Shown here piece after piece: positions 15,316 through 26,855 of a stretch of 64,000 nucleotides of DNA. Below the pieces are notes generated by a model. It made no database searches. It worked only from the letters and a program-made list of their open reading frames with translations, and was not told the origin of the DNA. A program made the position numbers and the translations under genes. Source of the stretch: Cavenderia fasciculata (Eukaryota > Evosea > Eumycetozoa > Acytosteliales > Cavenderiaceae); the NCBI RefSeq assembly GCF_000203815.1, contig NW_004457708.1, positions 1-64,000 on the forward strand, in the 5' to 3' direction. Within the stretch, counting starts at the first letter, position 1. Every line of letters starts with the position of its first letter.

Positions 15316-15884
15316 AGTTCAATCCTCTTAATTATTAGTATTAATGGGTCATCCTAAAAATGGAAAGTAAATCAAACATCTGTTAGCATTGAATCGATTG
15401 AATGGGGGAGTGCAAATACAGATATATGTGTGTGTGCGAGAGGTCATTCATTTCATTATATTGTATGTCTGAAACACAGACACAATGTCAACATACAAGT
15501 ATATAGTATATTATAGTTAATCTATCTATCTATTGGTTTCTTTGTTTATTATGATATAAAAGATGAATGAATATGGTAGAACAAGCAAACAAAAATAGTA
15601 GTAGTACTTTTGTTGTGTGAGGTGTATGATTGTATGATTGATTGATTGAATTGGTCTCTCAAACGAATGTCAAGTTGAAAAGAGAGTTTCCCCTTTAGAT
15701 AGGGTCTGGTCTAACTTTAAACTTGGGTTGTTTGATGAAAGGGGTTCATTGTGTGGTTGTGGTGTTGGTGGTGTTTATGGGGAGGGGGAGGGTGGTGACC
15801 TGATTTGATTTGATGAAACCCTCGCCTCACCCCTCACACATGCATATGCGTACACACACAATCCTATTGCATTCATTCAGAGAG

Positions 15885-15902
15885 GTGTGTGTGTGTGTGT
15901 GT
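15885..15902. repeat. (GT)n microsatellite
   Basis: Nine GT units in the intergenic region upstream of the RasGEF gene. Confidence 0.9.
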
Positions 15903-16593
15903 TGTATGTAGTATATATAATAAACAGGGGGGTCATCAACAGAGATCCCATTCATCCATTACGAATTACTTTCTACCACTACAGCTGCTGCGTGAATAAT
16001 AATAATAATAATAAATCATTGACTAAACTTACATCAAATACTGCTATGCTATCTGTTTAAAGATGAGGCTATTAAAGTAGTAGTCTCGCTACTCTACCCT
16101 ATCCTGTATGTTTGTTGCTCACTGCTACTCTTTCTTCTTTCTTCTCTTCACCCTACTTGTCTACTTGTAAGTATGTTTCTCTAGTAATCTATTGTTTGGT
16201 AGGTAGGTAGGTAGGAGGTAGCAGATGAATAGATAGATAGATAGATATAGTAGATATAGTAGGAATATTAACACCTTTCGAAAAAAAGAGATAGTTTGTT
16301 GGTGGAGAGAGTGCCAACAAAGATTTTTTAGTTTTTTTTTAGCACAATGGTCGTTGTTCACTTCTCAGCAGGAATCACGAAACGCTCAAAGCCAACAACT
16401 TTAAAAACAAACAACCATCCATCTGCATCGATGATCAAGATATACTTTATGAATCCGCCATCGGCATAAACAATCATGCAAGATGGAAGGATGGGCCAAT
16501 TCAAAGGAAGAAAGAAGATGGTGTACCATCTTTGATCTTTAGATTAATAATTTATTCCTTGGATATTATTATTATTGTTTTTGTAAAGTAATG

Positions 16594-16605
16594 CCCCCCC
16601 CCCCC
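16594..16605. repeat. Poly-C run
   Basis: Twelve consecutive C on the plus strand, followed by ACCCA, in otherwise AT-rich DNA. Confidence 0.9.
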
Positions 16606-17330
16606 ACCCATTTGTTAATCTATCAGTTGTAGTTGGTCGGTCATATGTGATGATGATGATTATTTTCAACATTACATATTAATTTAAGAGTAAAAAATAG
16701 AAAATGTAATTATTTGTTTGTTTGTTTCGAATCTCTGGGATTCTGTCAAGGAAATTTTAAAATAAATAAAATCAATTAAAATGTTTTAAAAACTATACTT
16801 TTTTTTATTTTTGGTTTGCTGCTTTGCTTTCCCTTTGTTTAGACATTGTACACAGCAGCAACAACAACAACGTGGATAGATCTTATCTTAGTAAAAGCGA
16901 CCCAACGTTAAATAGTAGAAAATAATCATATCATATATCTATCTATTCATCAATTCAACAAAAATATAATCATTCCTAGCATGCTAAAACATACCAACCA
17001 CACACAAAATAACTAGATAATTAATTCACTCACTCTTTCATTCATTCTCATTCTAAAAGTCAAGTCAACTTTCTATACTATTCATCTTTTAAAAGATTCA
17101 GATTTGTTCAAATAAACGATACACCAATAATAACAACAACAATAATAATAATAATAATAATAATAGAAACACCAACAACAACTACCATTATCAAGGTGTT
17201 TGGAAATATCCACATTGTAGACCTATAGTCTTGTTTGCTTTTCTTTTTCTTGAAAAAGGAGGAGAATATAGCAATATATTTATAGAGAGGACTATATATA
17301 TATATATATTTATATCTGAGAGTCAAGTAA

Positions 17331-20179
17331 ATGACATCAACTATAGGAACAACAGCAATAACAACAATGAAAGATACCTATAGTAGTAATCATCATCATA
17401 CACCTTATCATCATCATCATCATAATCATCTGCCATTATCTCATAGTTTGGGTGACGACGTTGATAATACCAATAGCAATAATAACATTAGTAGTAAAAA
17501 CTACAATAGAAAAGAAGATACAATGACGATAACAACAGAGGCTGCTGGAGTAGACCTAATAGACAATATTAAATTGGGTGATAGTAGTAGTAGTAATGGT
17601 GGCGATAATAATCTTGTCACTATACAAGAACATAAAGAATATGTTAAAGATATAATGGAATCGACATCAGTTCAAACAAACTGTATACAACTTTCAACTT
17701 CATCTCCTCCAACTTTTACAAATCAAGATATCAATAATAATAATAGTTGTAATAACAATACAAATAATAATAATAATAATAATACTAACTTTCAACTTCA
17801 ACATCAAAATTTTAATCCAAATCCAAATACTAATAATAATCCCAATACGAATACGAATAATAATATCGAATCTAAAAGAAGAAATCTAAATTGTAATCGA
17901 AATAGTTCAGATTCTTTACCTTGTTCACCTCCATCATCACCAACTTCACCTGGAAAAGTATATTTTGGCAAATTATCATCAAATTCTATACCCGATAGAA
18001 CTGTCATTTATTCTCCAATCAATAATACAAAATATCATGTTTGTATCAAAAAATAATAATAATATTATTATTATATCTACGACTATATAATTATTTACTC
18101 CTATTATTATTATTATTATTATATTTAGATTAAAGATATTATATCAATGATGAAAACTCCACCAACAGGATTGACGATTAAAGATAGATACACTGGATTT
18201 CAATATCATAAACAATGTTTTACAGGATTTGATATGGTTGAATGGCTACTGACACATGGTATATGTGCTACACGTAATCACTGTATACAACTTGGTCAAT
18301 ATCTATTGGATAAATCTATTATTAGACATGTCTATTGTGATCAACCTTTTAGAGATAGTAATCTACTTTATGTATTTAAAGAATTTTTAGGTATAAGTGA
18401 TGATAAAGTATGTAAATAAGAAAAAAACAAAAAAGAAAAGAAAAGAACAAAAGAAATACTTACTTATAACTTTTAGATTTATATAATTGTACAAAAAATG
18501 AAACAAGAAGATGGAGTTGAAAGAAAAGATAGATCTAAATTATTCAAGAAATTTAAAGATTGTTTTGTTGGATCAGAGGCTGTTACATGGTTGCTTAAAA
18601 ATTGTCAACGAGAGGTTGGTGCAAGAGACGAAGCAATTAGATTATGTCAAGAAATCATGGATTTGGGTTTAATAGTTCCTGCTTCAAACTCTAAAGATGT
18701 TTTTAGAGATGATGGTACTTTTTATATTTTTAGAGTAAGCATAGAATAAGAATACATCATATATATACATTACATATCTTATTGATTTGATTTACTTTTA
18801 TTGTTTAGAATATAATTTATGGAGGATATTTGGGTAAAAAGAAAAAACATTCACAAGAGAGAAAAGTAAAATACTTTGCACTTAAAGAGGCTGGGGAAAA
18901 CATATTATGGTATTACGATTCACCAAAGGATCCAATGACAAACACTGGAATCAATCTCAACAATGCTTATATTCGAGAATGTAAATGTGGAGGTGGTGCC
19001 GATTGCTTTGAAATTGTATCTCATCAAAGAATATTCTGTCTCAAATGTTCAAACTATTCATTCCTCAGATTGTGGGTAGAGATATTGTCCCATCAAACTA
19101 CCACCATCTCTGATGAAAATGCCCTATTCGAAGAAGCAGAGGAATATATCAAAGAAGATAGTATTAGACAATCTGATCTATTCTTTGAATCTTTTAAAGA
19201 ACATAATAATAATAATAATATTAATAACAATAATAATAATAATTCACCAGTTATAAAACCAAATACATTACAACAAATAGATAGTAGTAGTAGTTTAATT
19301 GATACAGTACTTGAACAACAACAACAACCACTTCAACCACCAACAATATATAATAGTCCAGATAAAACCATTACATCAGATTTACCAATCCTCAATGATA
19401 ATATTAGCAATCAACAACCAGATGAAATAGAGGAAGAAGAAGAAGAAGAAGAAGATAAAATAGATGATGATGAAGAACAGGAACAAGGTGATGACGCTCC
19501 AAGTACAAATACATGTGACGATTATTTTATTTATAGTGATACAAGTAAATCAATACCGACGAAAGATGAATCCAATAATAACCTTCTTGTTGAACAACAA
19601 CAACAACAATCAAAACAACAGAGTATAGCCATATCAACAAGCCAAAGTGATTTGATCACTTTTAATTCATCCACGTCATATGATGTTGACTGCAAAACCG
19701 AACTTGGCATCTCTACCCAAAGCTTTTTGATTGATACATCTAGTTCTCAACTACCCCTTCTCAATATGGGTAGTATGGATAGTATACAATATATTAATGA
19801 ACCACCAACACCACAACAACAACAATTGGAAGAGGAAGCATTGGTGGTATTGGAGCAGGATGAGGTGGTAGAGGAGGTGGTAGAGATGGATAAAGATATT
19901 GAAACCATACCATCATCCGAAATAATACAACCACCATCATCACCATCATCATCAGAAACTACCCCAATGAAACAAGATGAAGAAGAAGAAGAACATCAAG
20001 AGGAAGATGAAGAATCGACAATAACAAGAGAAGCAGAGAAAATCATTGAATCAAATTTGACAGAATTGTCGTCAACGTCATATTTAAATGTAAATAATGA
20101 TATTAATTTGAATGGAGACAACAACAACAATAATAGTGACCATGATGATGATGATAATAAAAGCGAATCAGTACGTTGA
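17331..20179 (+). CDS. Tandem DEP domain + PH domain protein
   Basis: Exons 17331-18038, 18129-18407, 18477-18734 and 18809-20179 encode 871 residues. After a His/Asn/Thr-rich leader (1-235) come two DEP domains: first about 240-325 (GFDMVEWLLTHGICATRNHC, then NLLYVFKEF), second about 335-415 (FVGSEAVTWLLKN, DDGTFYIFR). A PH domain follows at about 418-510 (GGYLGKKKKHSQERKVKYFAL to FLRLWVEIL). The remaining 360 residues are acidic and Gln/Asn-rich. DEP domains bind GPCR tails or membranes and PH domains bind phosphoinositides, so this is probably a membrane-recruited signalling adaptor. No enzymatic domain is visible. All four exons are in phase 0; the first donor, GTTTGT, is weak but is the only one that keeps the frame. 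Confidence 0.85.
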
Positions 20180-21389
20180 TCTAAATATTAATCAACAGTA
20201 ACAACAACAACCAACCAGTTGTTGCAAAAGAGAGGAATAAAAAATAATATTTTTAAAACAAACAAAAAGAATAGTACTAAAAAGTAGAAATGGATCACGA
20301 TCACGATCATCCCATCTAAACAGTGACACCTATCCCTATTTCAATATTAAATTTCCCATGGATTGGGATTGAGAGAAGAGAGAGAGAAATGGGTGGTGAA
20401 TAGATTTTTTATACCACCCACCCCTAAAAGGGATAAAGGTAACACAAACAAACATACCCCCAAAAAGCAAAGATTAATAGAAAAGGGATGAAACCGATTA
20501 CATTATTGACAGTATTATGATTTTTGGTATTATTTGGGTTAGGATTCAATTTCCACCTACCTACCTGTATGGGGTAATAAAATAAAGATAGGGATGGATG
20601 ATTCAACCCTTACATTATCTTTTTTTAATTTGATGGGCAAGTGATATTTTTTGTTGTTGTTATTGTTGTGGTGATCCCATCTATCTATCTGTCTGTGCTA
20701 TGCTACTTGTATGATTGATTAAATTGATTTATTAATTAAATCATCATCATCGTCGTCTATTTTTAATTTGGGTAATTTGTATAGTAGGAGTAGGAGTTGG
20801 TTGTCTTGTCGTTGTTCCTTCTCTCCTCCTATGCTCCAACTCTAGAGAGAAAGGGGAGTGTGTTTGTAGACTTTTGATTTACGACTGTTTTAATAGAGTG
20901 GTAGGTAGTAGTAGTAGGTGTGAGGATGAGGAGGAGGAGGAGGAGGAGGAACTGGTTCTGGCCTGTTAACTTGACTTGGTGGTGACGATGATGATGATGA
21001 TGATGATGGTCAGGATGTAATCTTACCCATCCCTAAAACATAATAATTATAATTATAATGTTGTTGTTGATATAATATTTTTAAATCAACCATCGACATT
21101 AACCATATTTTGGTTTTGATTTATTCCCATACATCATCTATCCACTTACTTGTCCACTCTCACTCTGTTCCTTTATCCTCTTCTCTCTTTTGTAAAAATA
21201 AGATATTGATTGGATATCGATTTCTAAAAAAAAAAAAAAAGAAAGAATAATTAATTAATTAAACTAGTTACCTAGATTTTAAAATTATAGAATAGAATAG
21301 AATATTATAAAAAAAATATAATTAGAAATTAGAATAGGAATAGAAAATTAAAGAGTATTATATCTATACTTTTAGATAATTTTAAAAGG
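20180..21389. other. Intergenic DNA
   Basis: AT-rich, with GGA and GAT repeats near 20930-21010 and an A-run at about 21225-21240. No gene supported. The last 200 bases should hold the promoter of the next gene. Confidence 0.6.
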
Positions 21390-22804
21390 ATGTCATCATC
21401 ACAATCATCATTATCATCATTATCACCTATTGGACCTCCAACTCCATTTGATGAAGAGTATGTGATTGCGATTTCCTTTAGACAATGTATAGCTTCCTAT
21501 GTATATACGGCCTGTCTAATCCCTTGTATAGGGTTTTTGACCTATATCACAGTCAACCAAATATATGCAACCAAAGGATTTACCACTTTTAAAACTGTTA
21601 TTTATTATTTTCTTTTGGGAGCAATGTTTTGTAAGTAATGGAATTTATATATATACCGCTATTCTTTTTTTGTACTAACTTGTTAATTTCCCTATTTAGG
21701 CAGATATATTGTAACATCAATGTTTGATTATCAAGCATTTGATGATCCAAGAAGAGCAAAAGAGGCAGGAGCATTTTTATTCCTTTACTATTTTTCGAGA
21801 ATGCTGATGTTGTTGACGTATGCCTTGCTGCTTATTCTATGGATCAGACTCTACCACAATGTCTTCAAGGTCAAACAAGCCATTTTCAAATGGAACCATT
21901 TTACAACCTATATTTTTGGCACCATCCAATTGTTTTATATCTCACTTATCATCTCGATGGCTCATTTTATGATCAACGATATCAACAAATTCAAGTTCCT
22001 TTCTCGATATGTCTATGGTAGTTTCCTCATTGGTTACACCATTATCTTGGCACTTGGATTTTTGGTATTTGGTGTACTTCTTTGGTTAAGTTCTAGAGGT
22101 TCTTCTGTTTCTTTAAATAATAGAGTAAGTAGATATATAGAAATTTGTAATTATCCAGATATATAAATTCGCTAACTATTTCTTTCTTTCTTTCTTTTTT
22201 ACTTTTTTAGATCTTATTTATATCATTGATTTTAGTAATTATTTTAATTACTCATATTATCTATTTATCGACAGTTGTATTGATTACAACGGGTGAATTG
22301 TGGTGGTTCCGTATTCTGGATACTGTCATCTTTGTGGTGCTAGAGATGGGTGTAGCATTTTTGTTGCACAAGAAACCAGTCAATAAGCGTGCATCGCGAA
22401 ACAACACCAACGGTGGGGAGACGCCAGTATCGCCTCGCTCCAAGTCCTACACACCCAAGAGTAAAACCAACTCGGGTCCTCACTCGCGTCCAACTCCCAC
22501 CACCAGAAAGAATGGAGGCGATGTCGACGAGGTGGTCGATCTCGATGAAGACGATGACGATGAAACTACCACCAACGACTCTTCACACTTTTCAAACATC
22601 CAAATAGACTCTATACAAATGACTAATCTTGCCCATCATACCAATAATACTAATTCCCAAAAACAAAAGGAAAGGGAAAAGGAAAAGGATGGTGAAAAGG
22701 ACCAACAACAAGATGAAAGTGGTGATGGACAAGACTCGGAGAATGTTCATCATCATCATCATGATGACACTTACAATAATAATAGTTCTTCATTGTATCC
22801 ATAG
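21390..22804 (+). CDS. Seven-TM protein, THH1/TOM1/TOM3-like
   Basis: Exons 21390-21630, 21700-22124 and 22211-22804 encode 419 residues. The first 280 hold about seven hydrophobic segments. Several match the plant THH1/TOM1/TOM3 family layout from memory: LLTYALLLILWIRLYHNVF (family: TYALLVLFWAEIYY), ALGFLVFGVLLWLSS (ALGFLLYGGRLF), and the last helix VVLEMGVAFLLHKKPV (EILPSSLVLFILRKLPP). Members are GPCR-like membrane proteins of endomembranes or plasma membrane that interact with small GTPases. The cytosolic tail (280-419) is hydrophilic and charged, with a His run near the end. An orphan GPCR of another family is the alternative. Confidence 0.7.
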
Positions 22805-23539
22805 TAGTACTTTTTCCCTCCACACCCTATTCAAACCAAAACAAGTAATAATAAATTAAATAATTTAAATTAAACTAAAATGTGTATATATATTGAGAAA
22901 GAGGGAGAGAGAAAGAGAAAGGGTTCTTGAGAAGGAAGGTGGAGTTGGTCTCGAAGTATAAAACTCGTGAATGAACAAACACATCACTATCCTTATCATC
23001 ATTCATTTTGACAGACAGACATACTTTATAGTTGTTTCTTTTCTTTTTTTGAACCCTATTCTTCTTATAGAGTTATAGGTATTAAAGTGTTAATCACAGA
23101 GAGAAAGAGATAATAAGAAAGAATCGTAATACTAAATCGGACACTTGCGCGAACCAGCGGTTACAAGAAAAATTTGGTGCAAGTAGACTGCTTTTTATCC
23201 CTTTTTTAAATTTTTTAATAAGTTGGTTTGCATCAATCGCTTTTTGTATGTTTGTTGTATTATTGGAGCATTATTTTTATAACCCTTCACTCACTCAATC
23301 TATTTATTATTTATTATTTATTCTATTTTAGCGCGTATCTATTATTATTCTTCTTCTTCTTCTTCATATTTATAGTTTAGTTTTTAGTTTTACAACTGTC
23401 ATTATCATCATCATCATTCTAGAATCATCGAAACCACCTGACATCAAACAACAATAATAATAATAGACTGTACAATTACAAAAGATAGATAGAGTAGATA
23501 CAGAGATAGATACAGAGATATATATATAGACAGTCAAGT
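22805..23539. other. Intergenic DNA
   Basis: AT-rich, with GA-rich runs near 22895-22925 and (TTC)n near 23345-23365. No gene supported. Confidence 0.6.
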
Positions 23540-25219
23540 ATGGTAAAACCAACGAAACTGTTGATAGTATTATTGGTACTATTGGTTGTATGGGATGATT
23601 GTCATCACGATGCGATGGTAGATGCAATCTATCAAGAACCATATTCGTTCAAGGGAAAGTATAATGTCAATGATATTGGTAGCTTTGGTTTCCTCTCTGG
23701 TGGCTACTTTGATGTAAACATACAGGTTGAAAATCCAAGTGACTCTTCTCCACCTCCAATATTCATGGCTTGTACTCAACAAGAATACAATGATGTATGT
23801 TTTATTATTATCATCACTCAAACGATCAATTGAATTTGTACTCTTATATATTTATATACTTTTCTTTCTATTTTAGAAATTTGATAATTATTGTACATTG
23901 AAACCAAATTGTACATTTACACAACAATTAAATAGTAGTAGCAATTCTAGTATCAGTCACATTAAGGGATCAATTAAAGATACAGACTATTATTTCTTTG
24001 TGATTACTCAATGTGATGCAACCTATTATTATACAGTATCATATGCATTCTATAATCCCGGTGGTAATCATCTCTCTTATCAATTCATTCCACTTCCAAT
24101 CATATTGATGGTATTCACTGGTATTTGGGTACTTCTTACTGCTTTGTGGTCAATCAATTGGATTCAAAATAGAAATGTAAGAAGACATAATATTATATGG
24201 GTTGTAATATCATACTTATATATATACTTTCCATTTCCGATTGTAGCAAAATGTTAAATTACACAAAGTCATTACACTTTATCCATTTTCAAAGTTATCA
24301 ATGATTGTTTATAGTTTGGGGTATTGGAGATACCTACAATCGTATGGAGCCGTTGGTATTGGCGTTCTCATCTTTTATTGGATCTTTTATATCATTTTCA
24401 AGGTTATATCCTGTGTTGTTTTATTGTTTATTGCAACGGGTTGGGGTATTTGTAAAGGAAGATTCGAACATCTTAGAAAGGCTTTGTATATTATCATTAT
24501 TTTATTAACTGCAACTTTGGCATTGGGTGCTTTCCTAGGTGGTTTCTTTACTGTATGTAAAAAAAAAAGATATTGAAAATAATATATTTATATATTTGTT
24601 GACCTCCTCTAATCTAATCTAATTTATGTTTGTTTATAGATTTTATCATTTGTAGTATATATTCCAGTTCTTTGTATTATTTTTGTAAAGTCTGATGCAA
24701 ATGTTCGTTTATTGCGTGCACAAATTGCAGAAGCTCAAAATAATAATGCAAAGAGTGTTTCAGTTGATCAGTCATCATCGGATGCTCATGAGCATGAAAT
24801 GCAAACCATTCCACCAAATCCAACACTTGAAAAAGATCCAGAGGCTCCCTCACAAGACATCAATACTGCCAAACCAAACTCTACACGTGATGATGACAAG
24901 GCATTAAATCTTTCACTTTTAAATGATAAACTTCATATGTTTGTGTATGTATTACAAAAAAAATAAGAAGAAGAAGAAATAGAGATCTACTGATCAAAAC
25001 TAATATTAATATTATTTAATATTTTTTAGTGCATTTAAATGGATTATGTTGGTATATTTAACTTGTGTGATTGTGATTCAATTCCTTTCAGCAGCATTCC
25101 CATTTGGTTGGGTATTTGAGTTTTTCATGTTATTGGTAGAGACTGTTATGTTTATTTGTATCGGTGTTACATTTAGACTAAGAAAACAGAAAAAATATTA
25201 TGAATTTGTTGATGAATAA
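23540..25219 (+). CDS. GOST-family seven-TM protein (GPR107/108 / lung-7TM type)
   Basis: Exons 23540-23794, 23877-24176, 24247-24552, 24640-24944 and 25030-25219 encode 451 residues. A signal peptide (MVKPTKLLIVLLVLLVVW) leads a lumenal domain of about 175 residues with paired cysteines (DNYCTLKPNCTF) and N-glycosylation sites. Seven membrane helices follow, beginning FIPLPIILMVFTGIWVLLTALW and including the HKVITLYPFSKL linker. A cytosolic loop or tail of about 80 residues is placed before the last helices, and the end is charged (RLRKQKKYYEF). The arrangement, lumenal GOLD-like domain plus 7TM, is that of Golgi-localised GOST proteins, which act in membrane trafficking. Which subfamily (GPR107, TMEM87, GPR180) is uncertain. 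Confidence 0.75.
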
Positions 25220-25607
25220 GAAAGAAAGAAAGAAAGAAATATCAAAAACTGAATGAAATAATAATAATTAATAATAATAATATCAATAATAATATCACAC
25301 CATCATTGTAAATTCAATATTTTCCCTATTTGTTTTTTTAAAAAATATCTATCTATTTTTTGGAACACCTGTATTTAATATCCATAAAAAATAATTAACA
25401 TTGTTTATAATAATATCCCTCCTCCTCTCTTTCAACAACATAACAAATATAAATTGTGAATATGATCATCCCCTACCCTTCTTTTCTCCACCTCCTCCAA
25501 CAATAATAATAACTATAATGAATTTTTATTTATTTTAAAATAAAATCAAAATATTATCTTTCCTAAATAAATAAACACCCAACCAAAACATTACATCTTT
25601 TTTTAGA

Positions 25608-25757
25608 GATCGATCATGTGATCAATGAATCATCTGTTCATTCAAACTATACTGAGATTTTTTTAAAGTTGAAGGGAAAAACCATTTTCCATGATGGAAA
25701 ATTCAACTTTTTGTGATGAATCATCACATCTTGTTGTCCCAACAACAATTGCAATTG
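25608..25757. other. Cluster of inverted repeats
   Basis: Within 150 bases there are GATCA-TG-TGATC (about 25613-25624), the nested pair AAAGTTGAA/TTCAACTTT (25665-25673 and 25702-25710) enclosing TTTTCCAT-G-ATGGAAAA (25685-25701), TGTGATGA-A-TCATCACA (25712-25728) and TTGTTG-TCC-CAACAA (25731-25745). All arms are perfect. It could be a structured transcript, a protein-binding array or a fold-back element; no gene is evident. Confidence 0.6.
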
Positions 25758-26581
25758 CATTAATCATCGTTGTCGTTTTTTTAATATATACATATGTAAA
25801 AGTTAGTTAGTATAGAGAGTATAATATACATACATGTTCATATTTAAAAAAGAGTAATAACAAACATCAAACATCAAACATCAAAGTAATCATTACATTA
25901 TTATTATTATTATTATAGAGGAGTACTTTGATGAAATTTACAACGGCAGTGTCGGATGTCGGTCAATTTAAAATCCCGACAAAGGGGAAGAGAACACAGC
26001 CTTGACAAGACACTCACATAACTGGGATTTTCGATATTTAATAAACCACCAATAATAATAATAATTTGTCGATAATTTGTTGAACCAAACCAGGCAAGGG
26101 AGGATTGGTTGGTTGATAAAACAAAAAAGGGACAAAGTTTCTCTCTCTCTCCTTCGTCTCCTTTTGGACAAAGGTAACCAAGTTTGAAAGTAAAAAAAGA
26201 AAAAGAGAAAACTGATTCCACCTCACCTCTATCAGTTATTATTATTATTATTGTTTTTTTTGAATAGTGGATTTTTAATTTATTTTTTTGTCGACCCGAA
26301 TTATCAATTATATCTGTGTGGTTTATCTCTTACCTACCTCCTCCTCCACACACACATCAAACCAAAAGACAGAAAGACAGAAAAAAGATAGATAGAATAG
26401 AATAGAATAGATAGATAGAATTAATACAATTCAATCCGATAGATTAAAAACAAAAAAGAGTAGAAGAGGTAGAATAATAACTACTGTACATCACAATTCA
26501 GTTCAGTTTCATTGGTTTCATCGCCGACTCATTCATTCACGATTATATATTATATTCATATTTATTTACATTCATACATAT

Positions 26582-26608
26582 ATAGATAGATAGATAGATA
26601 GATAGATA
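26582..26608. repeat. (GATA)n microsatellite
   Basis: About six and a half GATA units in the lipin upstream region. Confidence 0.9.
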
Positions 26609-26755
26609 ACAAAAAGAGACAAAGAGAAAGAGAGATATTGACAACTAAAACATACATACTCTATACACCAAAAGTACTTAGTAGTATTATTATCCTCTAA
26701 CGAGGAGTAATTTGTTACCCTCAACAACATATATACATACATAATATACATATAC

Positions 26756-26855
26756 CGCCGCCGCCGCTGAAAAGTAAGTTAGATGATAGAGCAAGAGTAG
26801 AGTAGAGTAGAGAGTAGGGTGATTAATATATTTGATTTGATTTATTCTATGTAGG
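26756..26855 (+). promoter_or_regulatory. Lipin 5' leader with probable 5'UTR intron
   Basis: A GC block CCGCCGCCGCCGCTG runs into AAAA followed by a perfect donor GTAAGTTAG at about 26774. A TTCTATGTAG acceptor ends one base before the lipin ATG at 26856. This looks like an untranslated first exon and an intron of about 80 nt. The CCG block is out of character for this AT-rich DNA. Confidence 0.45.

Larger units (their letters stand above)
15356..17330. other. Long divergent promoter region
   Basis: About 2 kb between the minus-strand RasGEF and the plus-strand DEP gene. It holds a (GT)n run at about 15885-15902, TAGG-repeats near 16196-16216, a run of 12 C at 16594-16605 and AT microsatellites just before 17330. 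No coding gene is supported; short frames at 16161-16361 and 17108-17326 are simple-sequence products. It probably contains both promoters and untranslated leaders, and possibly a 5' exon of the RasGEF gene. Confidence 0.6.
25220..26855. other. Intergenic DNA with palindrome cluster and lipin leader
   Basis: AT-rich 3' flank, then a dense set of inverted repeats at 25608-25757 (see separate entry), an ATT-rich run near 25900-25917, a (GATA)n run at 26582-26608, and a CCGCCGCCGCCGCTG block at about 26756-26769 that seems to belong to the 5' untranslated exon of lipin. Frames at 25913-26226 are not protein-like. Confidence 0.6.
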
